Notes under the pieces: model-generated | The model's database searches: none | What the model was told of the DNA's origin: nothing | The model's input: only the letters and a program-made list of their open reading frames with translations | Shown: piece after piece, positions 36,701 to 47,542 of the stretch | Layout of the letters: the number at the start of each line of letters is the position of its first letter | Numbering within the stretch: the stretch's first letter is position 1 | Program-made: the position numbers and the translations under genes | Source: Cornus controversa | Taxonomy: Eukaryota; Streptophyta; Magnoliopsida; Cornales; Cornaceae | Direction of reading: 5' to 3' | Assembly (NCBI GenBank): GCA_026545225.1 | Contig: CM048845.1 | Span: forward strand, 76,177,033 to 76,241,032 | Length of the DNA stretch: 64,000 nt

Positions 36701-39700
36701 AGGGAAAAGAGACATTACTTAAAAGGTGGCACATATAAAAATTTTGGCATCAAGAGAGTTGCATGAGATTAATTCTTATCAAATCTTTCAAGGAAATATT
36801 ATATAATTTATGCATGTATATTTTGCAAGAAAATTCAAAATCAGTTCAAAAAAAAGAATTGGCTCACCTATATCCTCTTTGTTTTGTTCTACGGTGTTTT
36901 GTTTTTTGGCTTGCTGTCCAAGTCTATACTTCTGCACATTGAAAGGTTCAGCAATATTATATTAGTGGTTCAAAACAACAATTATAAAGGCAAAAGTGTG
37001 AAACAAAAATTTACCTGTAAGTGGCTCTTTAAATGGTACAATGTCAAGCCCTTCAATCCCATAACCCTCAACACCGACTTTGGAGTTGCTTCTGCAAATG
37101 AGAAACCTCTTCAAATTGAGCTTTTTCTGAACTTGTAATTTATTATTATTGTTACTTTTTTTTTTTTTTTGAAAAAGTATTCTATTGAGCTTTTAATTGC
37201 AAAATCAAAATAATTCTCTACCCATCGGTTTAGCAATCATATTGTGTGATCACTTGAATACATGATTGACATTTCAATTCTGACACTATACACTCTCATT
37301 TGTTTATGTGATAGACAGATGCCAAAATAAAAAACAAAATAAATGTGTCATACAATTAATGTATACAGAGTGAGAGTTAATTAGTAACATCTTATATTTC
37401 TCTCCCAACCCCATATGGGCAGGATTAAATAGGACAACAATTAAGATTCTTTGCAGAAGGATGAAAGCAAGAAGTTATCACATAGTGTATTGAAAAGTAG
37501 TCCAACTCAATTAATGTAAAACATAATAACTGATGGTCATAAATTTATTAGACAGTGAATTAGCCATCCGAAGTACCTGATCAGTTAATTCCAAGGAAGA
37601 GCCTTGAAGCAACAACAACAGCAACTTCCAAAACCTTACTTTTGTCATGGATTCGACGAAACAATTGTATTTCTCTATTGTGTCAATTAGTTCATTTTAA
37701 CATTTAGTTTGGGTTGACAATTATAGTATGGCATAAGCAGAATTAATTCCATTATATAGGGCCATGGCAAATAATTTACAAAAACACTTGATGCAGGAAG
37801 TGAAGGCTTGTTTCGAAACCAAATTTGACTGAGAATAAGAGAGAAGAGAAGAAGAAGAATTAGGGAGGAGGAGAAGAAGAAATAAGGGATTTATTCTAAT
37901 CAATCTAAGATAATCGAAATATATATAGGCGCCAAAGAAAACCCTAATTAAATCCTACTACCAAAAATAAAAGGGATAATACGTAAATATCCTTCATCCG
38001 ATAAATTATTTATAATTAGACAAATTTACCCTTCACATTAATCTCAATTAAACATTTTGCTACAAGTTGTCTAGTAAGCAGACAGCCCATTCTACCAAAT
38101 CGGGGTGGGTCTTGGAGGAGAAGATGAAGACGGGACGGAATTGTAGTGATCTTGTTTCTTTTCATAGTGGTTTAACTAATATGGTTAGTGCTGGATGGAT
38201 AGCTTAAGCATCAGTTAGATGGTCTTGTTTAACTATTGGAAATCTTTCTATTGGTTTTGGATCATTGATAGCATATGTTGAGAAAATTTTCATGTGATAA
38301 AGCAAATAGAAATACCAGTCTTTTGTACGTAATGGTGTGGCTTGTAAATGGTGTTGAGGTTGTTAATCTTCTTCAAATTGAAGCAATATAAATTGCATTG
38401 CATAAGCATCTGGTTTGAGTTTTTTTCATTTTTTTCTCAAGTTCAAGTAGAATGGCTATTCTCTTCCTCCTTGTTAGCATAGAAATTGAGAAGCATATAT
38501 ATATATATATATATATATATATGGTATAGAAATGGACAAAGTTGAGGTTACCAATGTATGACAAATATAAACTTTAAGCCTATAAACTGGGAGTGCCATG
38601 GACTTGTACACAAAGTTAGTGTGAATTGAATACAAATGATGTTTATAATGTTTGTCTTGTTGATCTAATAAAAATTTTGATCTCTTTGCCAGAGAAAATA
38701 AAAACAAAAATAGAATTCTCATTTTTGCGTTCTCTCAAACATTTCGTAAACAAATTTAAGCAACTCTTAATATGTCCCAAATTTGTAATGTAACTTCTTA
38801 TCCTCTCTCGGTTATGTAGTATGTTTTGAGACCATGGTGGAGAGAGTTGGAAAAGAGATAAGGTTGATAAAGAAACCTTATCTTTTTAATTGGTAGACTG
38901 ACAAACTAAAAGGAAAAAAGAGAGTGATGGACGAGGAAGAGAGAGAGGAGGATGAAATCAAGGAGTTATCTTTATATTGAATGGCAATTTCGTCATCTAA
39001 AAATTATTTTAGATTGTTTAATAAACATGAAGTGTTTTTTACCAAATTACCCTTAAATGGTCACTCATCAGCAATTAAGTTTCAATTTTGGTGACTATTC
39101 ATCTTTTCTTGACTTTATGATCACTTTAGAGTAATTTTGTTTAGGTTTTGTCACCAAAATCTAATTTTTCCAAAATAAAATCTTAAAATATTAAATTACT
39201 AAAATATCATAAAATTAAATCATTATAATAATAATAATAATAATAAATAAACAAAAATTCCTAATTCTTTCTATCTTTCCCACATCTCCAATAGTAGATG
39301 CGGGTAATGTGTACTTCAAGCTCTCGGGCCATGCTCCGTTCTCCATCAACACTTGTATAGGAGAATGGCATATAATTTACAAAAACACAATCATTTTCAA
39401 TTTAATTCTTATATTTTTATTTTATGATGATGGTATGAGGCTATAACCCCCACTTTCATCCCGCATTCTACAGATTGTAAATTTGATATAGATACAATTA
39501 GAATACGAGCAGGGTGTCTGATCAAGGAATTTTTTTGCTAGTTAAAATAATGGTCCAAAATTTTGAAAATTGAAACAAACAGTTACACTGCAATTTTATA
39601 AGTTCTGCTTTTACCCATCAAAAAATTTCATGGATCAATAAAAAAGGGACAATTTTTTCCCATTAAATTTTTTTGATGAAAATTAACCAATTCAAATTTT

Positions 39701-40431
39701 GGCTTTTAACAACTATATAATTTGCCCCAACTATTGCCTATTGCGTATTGGCTATTGGTAACTTGTCTCTGACTCTCTATAAAAGCCAATTATATTCTTT
39801 GACTCTTTACCTTTCCAACTAGTTGTGAAGGGATCATTATTATCAAATTGATGCAAACTGGAAGGAGAACTCTTTGGAAGAACTATAGAAAAATCACAAG
39901 CAACAGCCAACATCGACCATGAACTGTTTTTTTTCCCCTCCTTTTTGTAAATACACTGTTCTATTGTTAGTAATAAAAATCAAACACTCAACTAACCCCT
40001 CTTATTTAAACGTCATTGTAGTCATTTTTAAACATTCTAATAATCTTGATCAGCGGTTTATCATATAGTTCAGAAATTATCGTAAATGTTCTATCAAATT
40101 TCATCTACCAATCAAAGTTGGACATAAGTTGGACATAAATTGAATAATTGCCACCAAAATCATGCTTGACCAACAATTGAACAATTGAAAATAAAGTATA
40201 AAAAATGCCCTTAAATTCCAATAAACACACACACAAACACACACATAAATATGGGGATAATTACTCACTGTCTGGGCCACCAAGTTTGGTAACTGCATCA
40301 ACAAATCGATCGTGAAGATCAGCCGTCCACCTCAGCCGTGGTTTCTGGTCACGTGTCATCGCCACCCCACTCTTATACGAATAACAATTTCCTCCTCCTC
40401 CTCCTCCGCTATCGCCACCTCCGTCGTACAT
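33784..40431 (-). CDS. PHL11: MYB-CC (GARP) transcription factor, PHL11-like, complete, six exons
   Basis: A nuclear DNA-binding protein of the PHR1-LIKE family, which binds P1BS-like sites as dimers. Exons on the minus strand: 40431-40269, 37091-37015, 36931-36868, 36619-36544, 34355-34286, 34164-33784, giving 276 residues with consistent phases. The GARP/MYB-like domain spans residues 31-84: PRLRWTADLHDRFVDAVTKL, GGPDKATPKSVLRVMGLKGL, LYHLKSHLQKYR. The MYB-CC coiled coil covers about 128-175 (TPIAEALRCQIEVQKRLQEQ, then LEVQKKLQMRIEAQGKYLQ). The tail has a FDLNTRGSYDLL block. The segment LGQQAKKQNTVEQNKED after the MYB domain and the FDLN-YDLL tail match Arabidopsis PHL11 better than other PHLs, from memory. 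A glycine run (residues 9-14) and a GA-rich 5' UTR precede it. Introns 1 and 4 are long and hold repeats. Looks functional. Confidence 0.9.
35390..36460 (-). mobile_element. Copia-type LTR fossil: three tandem LTR copies in PHL11 intron 4
   Basis: Three similar blocks end at about 35,673, 36,034 and 36,455. On the minus strand each starts TGTTAG-CGAGATAT, contains CATGTGATTTGACTTACC, and has a TATAAAT-like box and CTCATTCAAGCCTTTACATAT. Right of the first two lie short internal pieces with a purine-tract mirror (CTCCCTCAAGTTGG). These also carry a run of an 18-19 bp unit, GTCTYCTCARACCATAAYGA, with about two copies in one piece and five in the other. It is a broken remnant without protein-coding parts. 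Confidence 0.65.
37092..40268. other. PHL11-like intron 1 (3.2 kb)
   Basis: Between the exon encoding the first half of the MYB domain and exon 2. AT-rich, with an (AT)n run at 38,496-38,522, an (AAT)n run near 39,226-39,246 and an (AC)n run near 40,225-40,245. The part 37,720-38,120, with GAGAAGAAGAAG tracts and GGCGCCAAAGAAAACCCTAA, may be LTR-derived, but no ends were found. No genes seen. Confidence 0.45.
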
Positions 40432-42020
40432 TCTCTCTCTCTCTGGGAGTAGAAACTACTGAATATAAGAGCTACTCTGTTTCAGCTCTGGTATGAAGCT
40501 TGGATATATGTGTGAGGAAACTAGAATTGAAATGTGTAGGAATTAGACTTACAACATACACAGATCCGAATTCAATCGGTGTAATCATTTGAATCAAACT
40601 CAATCTTAGAGCCAGAAATTGGAGTGAAATATTTGAATAACAGATTAGAAAAGGGAGAGCTCTTCTAAGTCGTACAACAATTCTGTCTTACATTTCAACT
40701 CTTCCGTTCATGAGAGAGTGTATATATATGTATAGTATATATATTTATGTGCATATATATATATATATATCTGTGTGGAGTTAGTAGGAAGAACACGAAG
40801 AGAAAAGATCGGCGACGAATCTGAAGAAACATGATGGCCGAAAATTAATAAAGAAGTGGAGCAATTACAGTGTACAATTCTAGAGTACGAACGCCACCAC
40901 CCTGAACCGTTGGATTGAGTTCGATTGATAAGGATGAAATTCTGGACGGTGGATGGAGGTCGTGTAAGAGATTTTATTTTTTTTTGGAGGATAAGAGTGA
41001 GGTAGGGAAGGAGTGCCACGTGGAATATTCGCCGGTAATTAAGGGGATGGGAATATTCTTGCCCTCACATGTCACGTCCCCAATTGGGAACGTATTCGCA
41101 TCCATCCGGAGGGGCAAAAGTTAGAGAGAGAAAGATATATAGAGTGAGAGAGACAGTGGAGGGGTCGGGGGGGGACACGTTTCGATTTCTCCGTTGGGGG
41201 CGAGGGGTACCGAGGTGACTGCAGAATATTCTCAAACATAGCGTTGGGACCTAAGGAAGGTGGTGGGTCTTTTCCTCTCTCTCTCTCTTTCCCCTGTCAC
41301 CTTCTAACTTTTCTTTTTTCTTTTGGGGGATATATAACTTTTAACTGTCTTCTTTATAGATTTTTGAATAAATTAGATTAACACCGGTTATGGTTTGGGC
41401 TTATCTCATACAAAAATAAATTTTATTTATAATTATCATATAAATAAATTTTAAGTGTTATAAATTTATTAGTTGAAGTATTTAATATACTCTCAATTTT
41501 ATATTATTTTTTATTTTAAAATATTTGTTATTCAAAAAAGATCATTTTATCCATCATTATTTGACCTTTCACTTTCTATCTATTTTCTCTCTTTGGAATC
41601 GAATGAAAGTGGACTGAGCCCTTACTACCACCAACACCACCACCCTCCACACCATTATATTCCCACCACTGTTGTCGCCATCGAATGAAAGTGGACTGAG
41701 CTCTTACTACCACCAACACCACCACCCTCCACAACGACCACACCATCACATTCCCATCACCGTTGTTGCCACCACCACTGCTGCTGTTGACACCACTTCC
41801 CTTACTAATGAAATTTTGCCAAACACCAAAAGTGCCCCTCACATGGTTTACTCTCACTATGTTCCCTCGGTCAGAGGAAGAGAGGGAGACCCAGAAAGTA
41901 CAAGACGCATGAGAAAGCAACAGTGATTAAGAGAGTGTCATGGTCGACGACAACACCGCTTAGTGTGGATCTCAAATTTTTGGTGTTGCCATGAAATAAA
42001 CAGTGGGTGTGTGCCTATAT
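40432..42020. other. PHL11-like 5' UTR and upstream region
   Basis: A CT run at 40,432-40,443 abuts the ATG (GA-rich leader on the coding strand). Upstream is moderately GC-rich for this window up to about 41,330, as expected near a plant promoter. At 41,597-41,780 a roughly 87-bp unit (GAATGAAAGTGGACTGAGC, then TTACTACCACCAACACCACC) is present twice. No other gene recognised. Confidence 0.45.
41597..41780 (+). repeat. 87-bp tandem duplication with CCA-rich core
   Basis: TCGAATGAAAGTGGACTGAGC begins copies at about 41,598 and 41,683. Each continues through TTACTACCACCAACACCACC and CCCTCCACA. Frames through it (His/Pro or Gly/Val rich) are repeat artefacts. Confidence 0.75.
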
Positions 42021-42329
42021 GTGTATGCACGTCATAAAAAATAAATTAAAATTTTATTATAACATTCAAAACATTTTAAACTATTATAACACATCCAAAC
42101 ACATTAATTAAAACACCCAAAACTATTTTCATTATGTAACCTTGGTAATATAAGCTCACTTGTTGAAAAAAAATAAAACTATAAGTTAACTACTATTCAC
42201 ACGGAAGGAATCAAGTATAAATTATAAGAAAATCAAAAGGTATAATTTTAACCATTCTTAAATAATCTATTACTATTTTTTTGAAAATTCTCAACACTTC
42301 ATCATTTTTATATTTCTAAGTTCTTTTTC

Positions 42330-43800
42330 AAATAAATTATTCTCAAGTGAAACTTCTTTGATAGCTTCCACCACAAAACTATTTTTGACTACATCATTTT
42401 TACTGTTGTCTATCTAGATCATAAAAAGAAATAATTTTCCTTTGTAACATGTCATTTTGTCATAAAATTCATTCATTTTCTCGTCCTACAAAAAGAACAA
42501 ATTTATTTTAGTAATATTGATACATTTCAAATGAATTGTTTTATCAATAAATTTTATGACTGAGGAAAAAAAATTGACCTAATTTTTTTAACTATATTCA
42601 TTGAAACATAATAATAAAGAATGACATATTTGTCATATAGTATTTAAAAAAAAAAATAGAATGTTTAAAGATATAATAATACTTTTGAAAGCATTTAGCG
42701 TCTTTTATTTTGCAATTAGTACAACTGAGTCCATCCCTTCGCACTTCAACTTTTTTCTTACATTACTTATATGCATTGTACCACGGTTCGGATGTATTTT
42801 TAATCTCTATAATTCTTGCTTCAAAAAAGTAATGTGTTTTCTGCAAGTTGAGTAACAAAATATATTTTTTTAACAGAAATTAATTATAATCATGTGATAT
42901 AATAAAAAAATTAAATGAATATATATATAAAAAATTAATACCTTGAATGCCATTTAGGATTTTCCCATTATGTCTTCAAGTGGAAGTTTTTTAGCCTCTT
43001 TGAATAATTGATATTTTGAACTTGAAATGAGAGCATCTATTTTTGTCATTAACGTTTTCTTCAAACCTGTCAAAGCATAATAAATTATTGGAACAATATG
43101 TTGTTGATATATACAAATACACACACACAATCATTAATTAAACCTTATTATGGGTTCCATGAACAAAGAAAGTTATAATTTTTATTTATTTTCTGTTTGA
43201 TTTTTTAACTATTGATAGTAGATTAGCTTCCACCAACTATGTCCTACCAGTCATAATATTCTTTAAGTAAAATAAATAATTAAAACCTAATGTAAGTAAG
43301 AAGAAATAAATAACCAATCAATATCGTAATGTTTTGACTCTTTCAATTTACATGTTAATTTGTAATGTAGATCCCAATTGTGTTTGAAAACTCAAACCTG
43401 AAATATAATATTATTTTTTACTTTATATTCATTTAGATATAATAAAAAATATAAAGTGAATAATCTCAATGTTATGTGATAAGTTACCTTTGAATGTGTT
43501 GATTGACAAATATGCAACTGTGATAATAGATCTTTCGTTTATTAGCTTCATTATCAAATTTCTTTCATTTTTAGCAAAATCGTCCCACAATGTTAGAGTA
43601 ATTGTTCTTGAAATGTTATAAAAAATAATTAGTTCAATAATTTATAATGATAAGTTTATGTAGTGTTGTAATGATGTGTTTTATATCCATTATAATGATG
43701 TCTCAGAATTTAGATGTCCCTCCATTGTTCTTCATAGTTATGTTGAATGCAGGATATGCTTCAATAACGATTTCCAAAGCATCTAGCGAGAGTAAAAATT
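42330..43800 (-). pseudogene. Helitron RPA-like gene remnant (copy B)
   Basis: On the minus strand, 43,795-43,700 reads LEIVIEAYPAFNITMKNNGG. About 43,610-43,500 follows with the RTITLTLWDDFAKNERNLIM type of OB-fold segment. About 42,765-42,690 gives the zinc-ribbon piece (CKKKVEVRRDGLSCTNC), and 42,470-42,345 the MNEFYDKMTCYKGKLFL-like end with KEVSLE. The order matches copy A, but this copy keeps an upstream exon that copy A has lost, and one internal exon (FDDSQLLINCS) is largely missing. Broken in several places. Confidence 0.65.
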
Positions 43801-44879
43801 AAACGTAGAGATTTATATATAAGAGAAAGTGTATATAAGGAGAGTAAAGAGTTAAAAGAAAATAAACTTATAGCTTTTTTTTCCATCAATGTACTTGTTT
43901 AAGTCCTTGAAGTCCACAAAATTATATTTTATTTTTTCTAAATTTAACACTTCAAGCTCCTCAATGAGTATCCCATTATGCACTCAATTGTCACCACTAA
44001 ACCCACATTAAATTACGCGCGCGCACACACACACATATATATAGCGAAGTACAGTTCGATCACTCAACTTCATCTAGATCAATTGGTACTTATTCAAGCT
44101 TGAGCGTGAAAGAACTTGTATTAATCAACTAAGCAATATGTTTAATTTAAACTAATCACATGACATAATTGATCATTGAATTACTCTATTGGATTAATAG
44201 AAATTGCAATTATATATCTCTAAGTGCATTATGCATATAAAATCCAACAATGTTATGTTAGAATTAATATTTCGAGCTAGGCACAAAATTAGATGAAACC
44301 AAAAGCTTTTTAAGATAGATAAATAAACAAATAGTAATATTCATTCTTGTGGCTGTAGTTTAGTGGTAAGAATTTCAAAAACAGAGGGCAAAGAACAGTA
44401 ACACAAATTTAACTACTTTGAGAAGAACAAAAAAAAAAAAAAACCACGAAGAAGAATAAGAACTTGGATGCATATTATATATAACTTCATTATCTTCCAA
44501 AAACAAAGGGCAAAGCGCAGTAACACAAATTTAACTACTTTGAAAATTAGTACATACTCATCAGACAACCATTAAGAAGATAAAAATAAAAAACTTACAT
44601 ATAAGCTGAATTTAACTACTTTGAAAATCAGTTCATCATACTCATCAAATGACCATTAAGAAGATAAAAAGAATGTAAACTGAGACGAAACCGAATTGAA
44701 TGGTTGTTGATGAGATTCGAGAGGAAACTGAGAGCCGCGCTGAGAGTCGTGTTGATGAGAATCGAGAGGAAGATGAGAGCTGTTTTTAATTTAAAATAAA
44801 AAAATAATGGAGAGTCATAGTCGAGAGGAAGAATGATTTTAGGTGTTTAGGGTTTTGCGGGTTATAAATTAGGAAATAA

Positions 44880-45470
44880 AAAGAAAGGGTTTTGCTTGGG
44901 TAATTCTATTTTTTTAATTTAAAAATAAAAAAATAATGGAGAGTCATAGCCGAGAGGAAGAGTAATTTTAGGTGTTTAGGGTTTTGCGGGTTATAAATTT
45001 AGAAATAAAAAGAAAGGGTTTTGCGGGTTTTGCTTGGGTAATTCTTTTTAAAACTTTTTTAATTTAAAAATAAAAAAATAATGGAGAGCCATAGCCGAGA
45101 GGAAGAGTGATTTTATGTGTTCAGGGTTTTGCGGGTTATAAATTTAGAAAAAAAAATAAAGGGTTTTGCTTGGGTAATTCTATTTTGCTTGGGTAATTCT
45201 ATTTTTAAATTTAGAAATAAAAGAAATAAAAAGAAAGGCATCTGCGGGTTTTGCTTGGGTAATTCTATTTTTAAATTTAGAAATAAAAAAAATAATGGAG
45301 AGCCGTAGCCGAGAGAAAGAGTGATTTTAGGTGTTTAAAGTTTTGCAGGCTATAAATTTAGAAATAAAAACAAAGGGTTTTGCTTGGGTAATTCTATTTT
45401 TAAATTTAGAAATAAAAAGAAAGGGTTTTGCTTCAGTAATTCTATTTTTTTAATTTAAAAATAAAAAAAC
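44880..45470 (-). repeat. tandem repeats of the Helitron B 5' region
   Basis: GGGTTTTGCTTGGGTAATTC (plus-strand reading) or close variants recur at about 44,887, 45,021, 45,161, 45,246, 45,373 and 45,421. They alternate with GAGAGCCATAGCCGAGAGGA and TTTTAGGTGTTTAGGGTTTT blocks. These are the inverse of the units at 4690-5930. Confidence 0.75.
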
Positions 45471-45520
45471 AGTGTATTGAAACTAAAAAAGACCTCTTTT
45501 ACTTTTAATAGTACTATAGA

Positions 45521-47542
45521 TATATGTATATAAACAATGAGAGCTCAAAATGGATCTATGAGAAATTGTAAGCATATGTGCTTTTCTTTGTAAATTGATT
45601 GTCTAATTATGTCATCCAAGTGCATCATGGTATTGAGTTGTGTTTGGTTAGGTTGATTAATGTATTTAATGATTGGTAATAGAATCTTAATTTTTTTTCC
45701 CTAGCTTGGAACAATCAAAATAGAGCATTATTGTTCATGAATTTGGATTTTTGTAGATTATTTGATGGATGAATAGATTGGTATGATTTTGGAGTGATTT
45801 GATGAGGTTTAATTGTTCCAATGGATGCTGCAAGTGCTTGCTCGTGAAACAAAGGAGAATGGGCTATTGTTCCTGAGTTTGGAGGAGGATGAAGCTTGGT
45901 TGGCGTTGATATAGTGGTGCTCAGGGATCGGCAATGGGTTATTGAAAATAGTTATATATAATACATATTTATATAAAGAATATATAAAAATATATAGACA
46001 GAATATATAAATATAATATATACATATATATTTAATACAATAAATTATAAAACATTTATATATATTAGTCTGTTTATATATATATATATATATAGAATTC
46101 ATTTTGCAAAAAAAAAAAGCTTGTCAACCATTTTTTGGGAGGATTTATGTAATTTTCTATCTGATGGAAAGTTGTTTTGCAAAGTCAAGAAGGGTCAAAG
46201 GTATCAGTGTCTTTTTGCATAGTGTCAAATAGAGTCAGACATGCCTATACATGGTTTGGGGTCTCTCTTAGGTTTATAACGACACTACAAATAAATTTTT
46301 ACTCTGCGTGAAATAAGTTCAAATCACATAAGATGTCGTGATATTTATCCTTAATTTTTAGCTTGTTCTCTCTTCTTTATACTAATGATATTAGTATTCC
46401 TAGAGAAACCTCTAACAGTACCCTTTGATAATTAGAGTGCTGTAAGGGTTTTTGCAACTGTAATATCACAGATCATGATATGTATAATTTCAATTAACAT
46501 GGACAAATTCGAACTAGGAAATGTTTGAATCTGCTACTGGTTGACTCAGTTTATTTACTCTTTTAATTACCTTATCAATCTTGCTGTGTCAATGTACGTA
46601 CAAGGATGCTTTTACTTTCATCCTTTTCTCTCACATACTCTGTAATGCTTCACTTCATTTTTCACGGCTTCACCAATTAACACCATTTTATTTTGGAAAA
46701 ATCAAAACAAACGTTAATTAGATGACAAACACATTCTGAACCATAAAATTAAGCATCACAGAGTATCGAAGAGAAAACACAGAGTATCAAAGAGAAAAAG
46801 TAGAAGGGACGAACCACTGATTATGGGTTCCGATATGAAATGTTCATATTGTAAAAGAAAATATCAAGTTAGTTAATTTAGTTTAGCCATCTGATCTTGA
46901 TGTTTTTTTTTTTTTAAAAAAAAATAATAATAATAATGTGCAAATGCTTTTCAGCCATCAACAAACTTTGATGAATAATGTATATTGTAATGATACGAAA
47001 TCCCACAATACAAAATAGTTGCCACTTCTTGAGTCACCTCATTCAACAATCACTTGGTAATACAAATTGTACAATTACTTCACAGAAACTTCATCCTACA
47101 CCCTTCATGTATTTCTACTAGTGTTACAGATTATGTTCATCACATCACCTTCCACAATAGGAGTCATCTGTGATTCATAAGATCCACATAATTAGTTGAT
47201 TACTAATAGAGTTTGTAATATGCTGGGCTGACTTTGTCAAGTAAGCCACAAATAAGCTGGATGATCTTCAACCATCCTGATTTTTGGTACCCCACATTTA
47301 GCAATGCTCTCGAAGGTAAATCCACTGCTTTCATGGGAAAAAAATTGTTATTTATAAAAAAACAATGTCTCAGCATGATGGCATTCTGACATATTTCAAT
47401 TAGGGTTAGTGACGATGACCGAAGAGTTTACAACACACCGAGGCATTTAATAATGTCCATGAAAAGGTTTACAAATGAATGGCAGGGTCGGCACTAACTG
47501 GTTTGATGCTATCAATACTGAACTTTTTCACGAGATAATGAT
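45521..47542. other. gene-free stretch downstream of the chromomethylase
   Basis: AT-rich. A stretch at 45,960-46,095 is almost pure ATA/TATATA. An A/T-rich (AAT)n occurs near 46,920. The right end probably contains the chromomethylase 3' UTR on the minus strand. No gene recognised. Confidence 0.45.

Larger units (their letters stand above)
42030..45520 (-). mobile_element. Helitron B, minus strand, deleted
   Basis: Read on the minus strand it starts at 45,520 with TCTATAGTACTATTAAAAGT, a Helitron-like 5' end after an A. It carries repeated AATTACCCAAGCAAAACCCTT units (45,490-44,880), then the RPA-like remnant. It ends near 42,030 with TTTGGATGTGTTATAATAG and a degraded terminus; the CTAG seen in copy A is not clear. 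The stretch GATTCCTTCCGTGTGAATA of copy A (10,250) has its inverse at 42,195, which confirms the same subfamily in opposite orientation. Confidence 0.75.

Noticed and set aside
41576-41926. Frames rich in His/Pro or Gly/Val on both strands
   Set aside because: They arise from the duplicated CCA-rich unit upstream of the PHL11-like gene.
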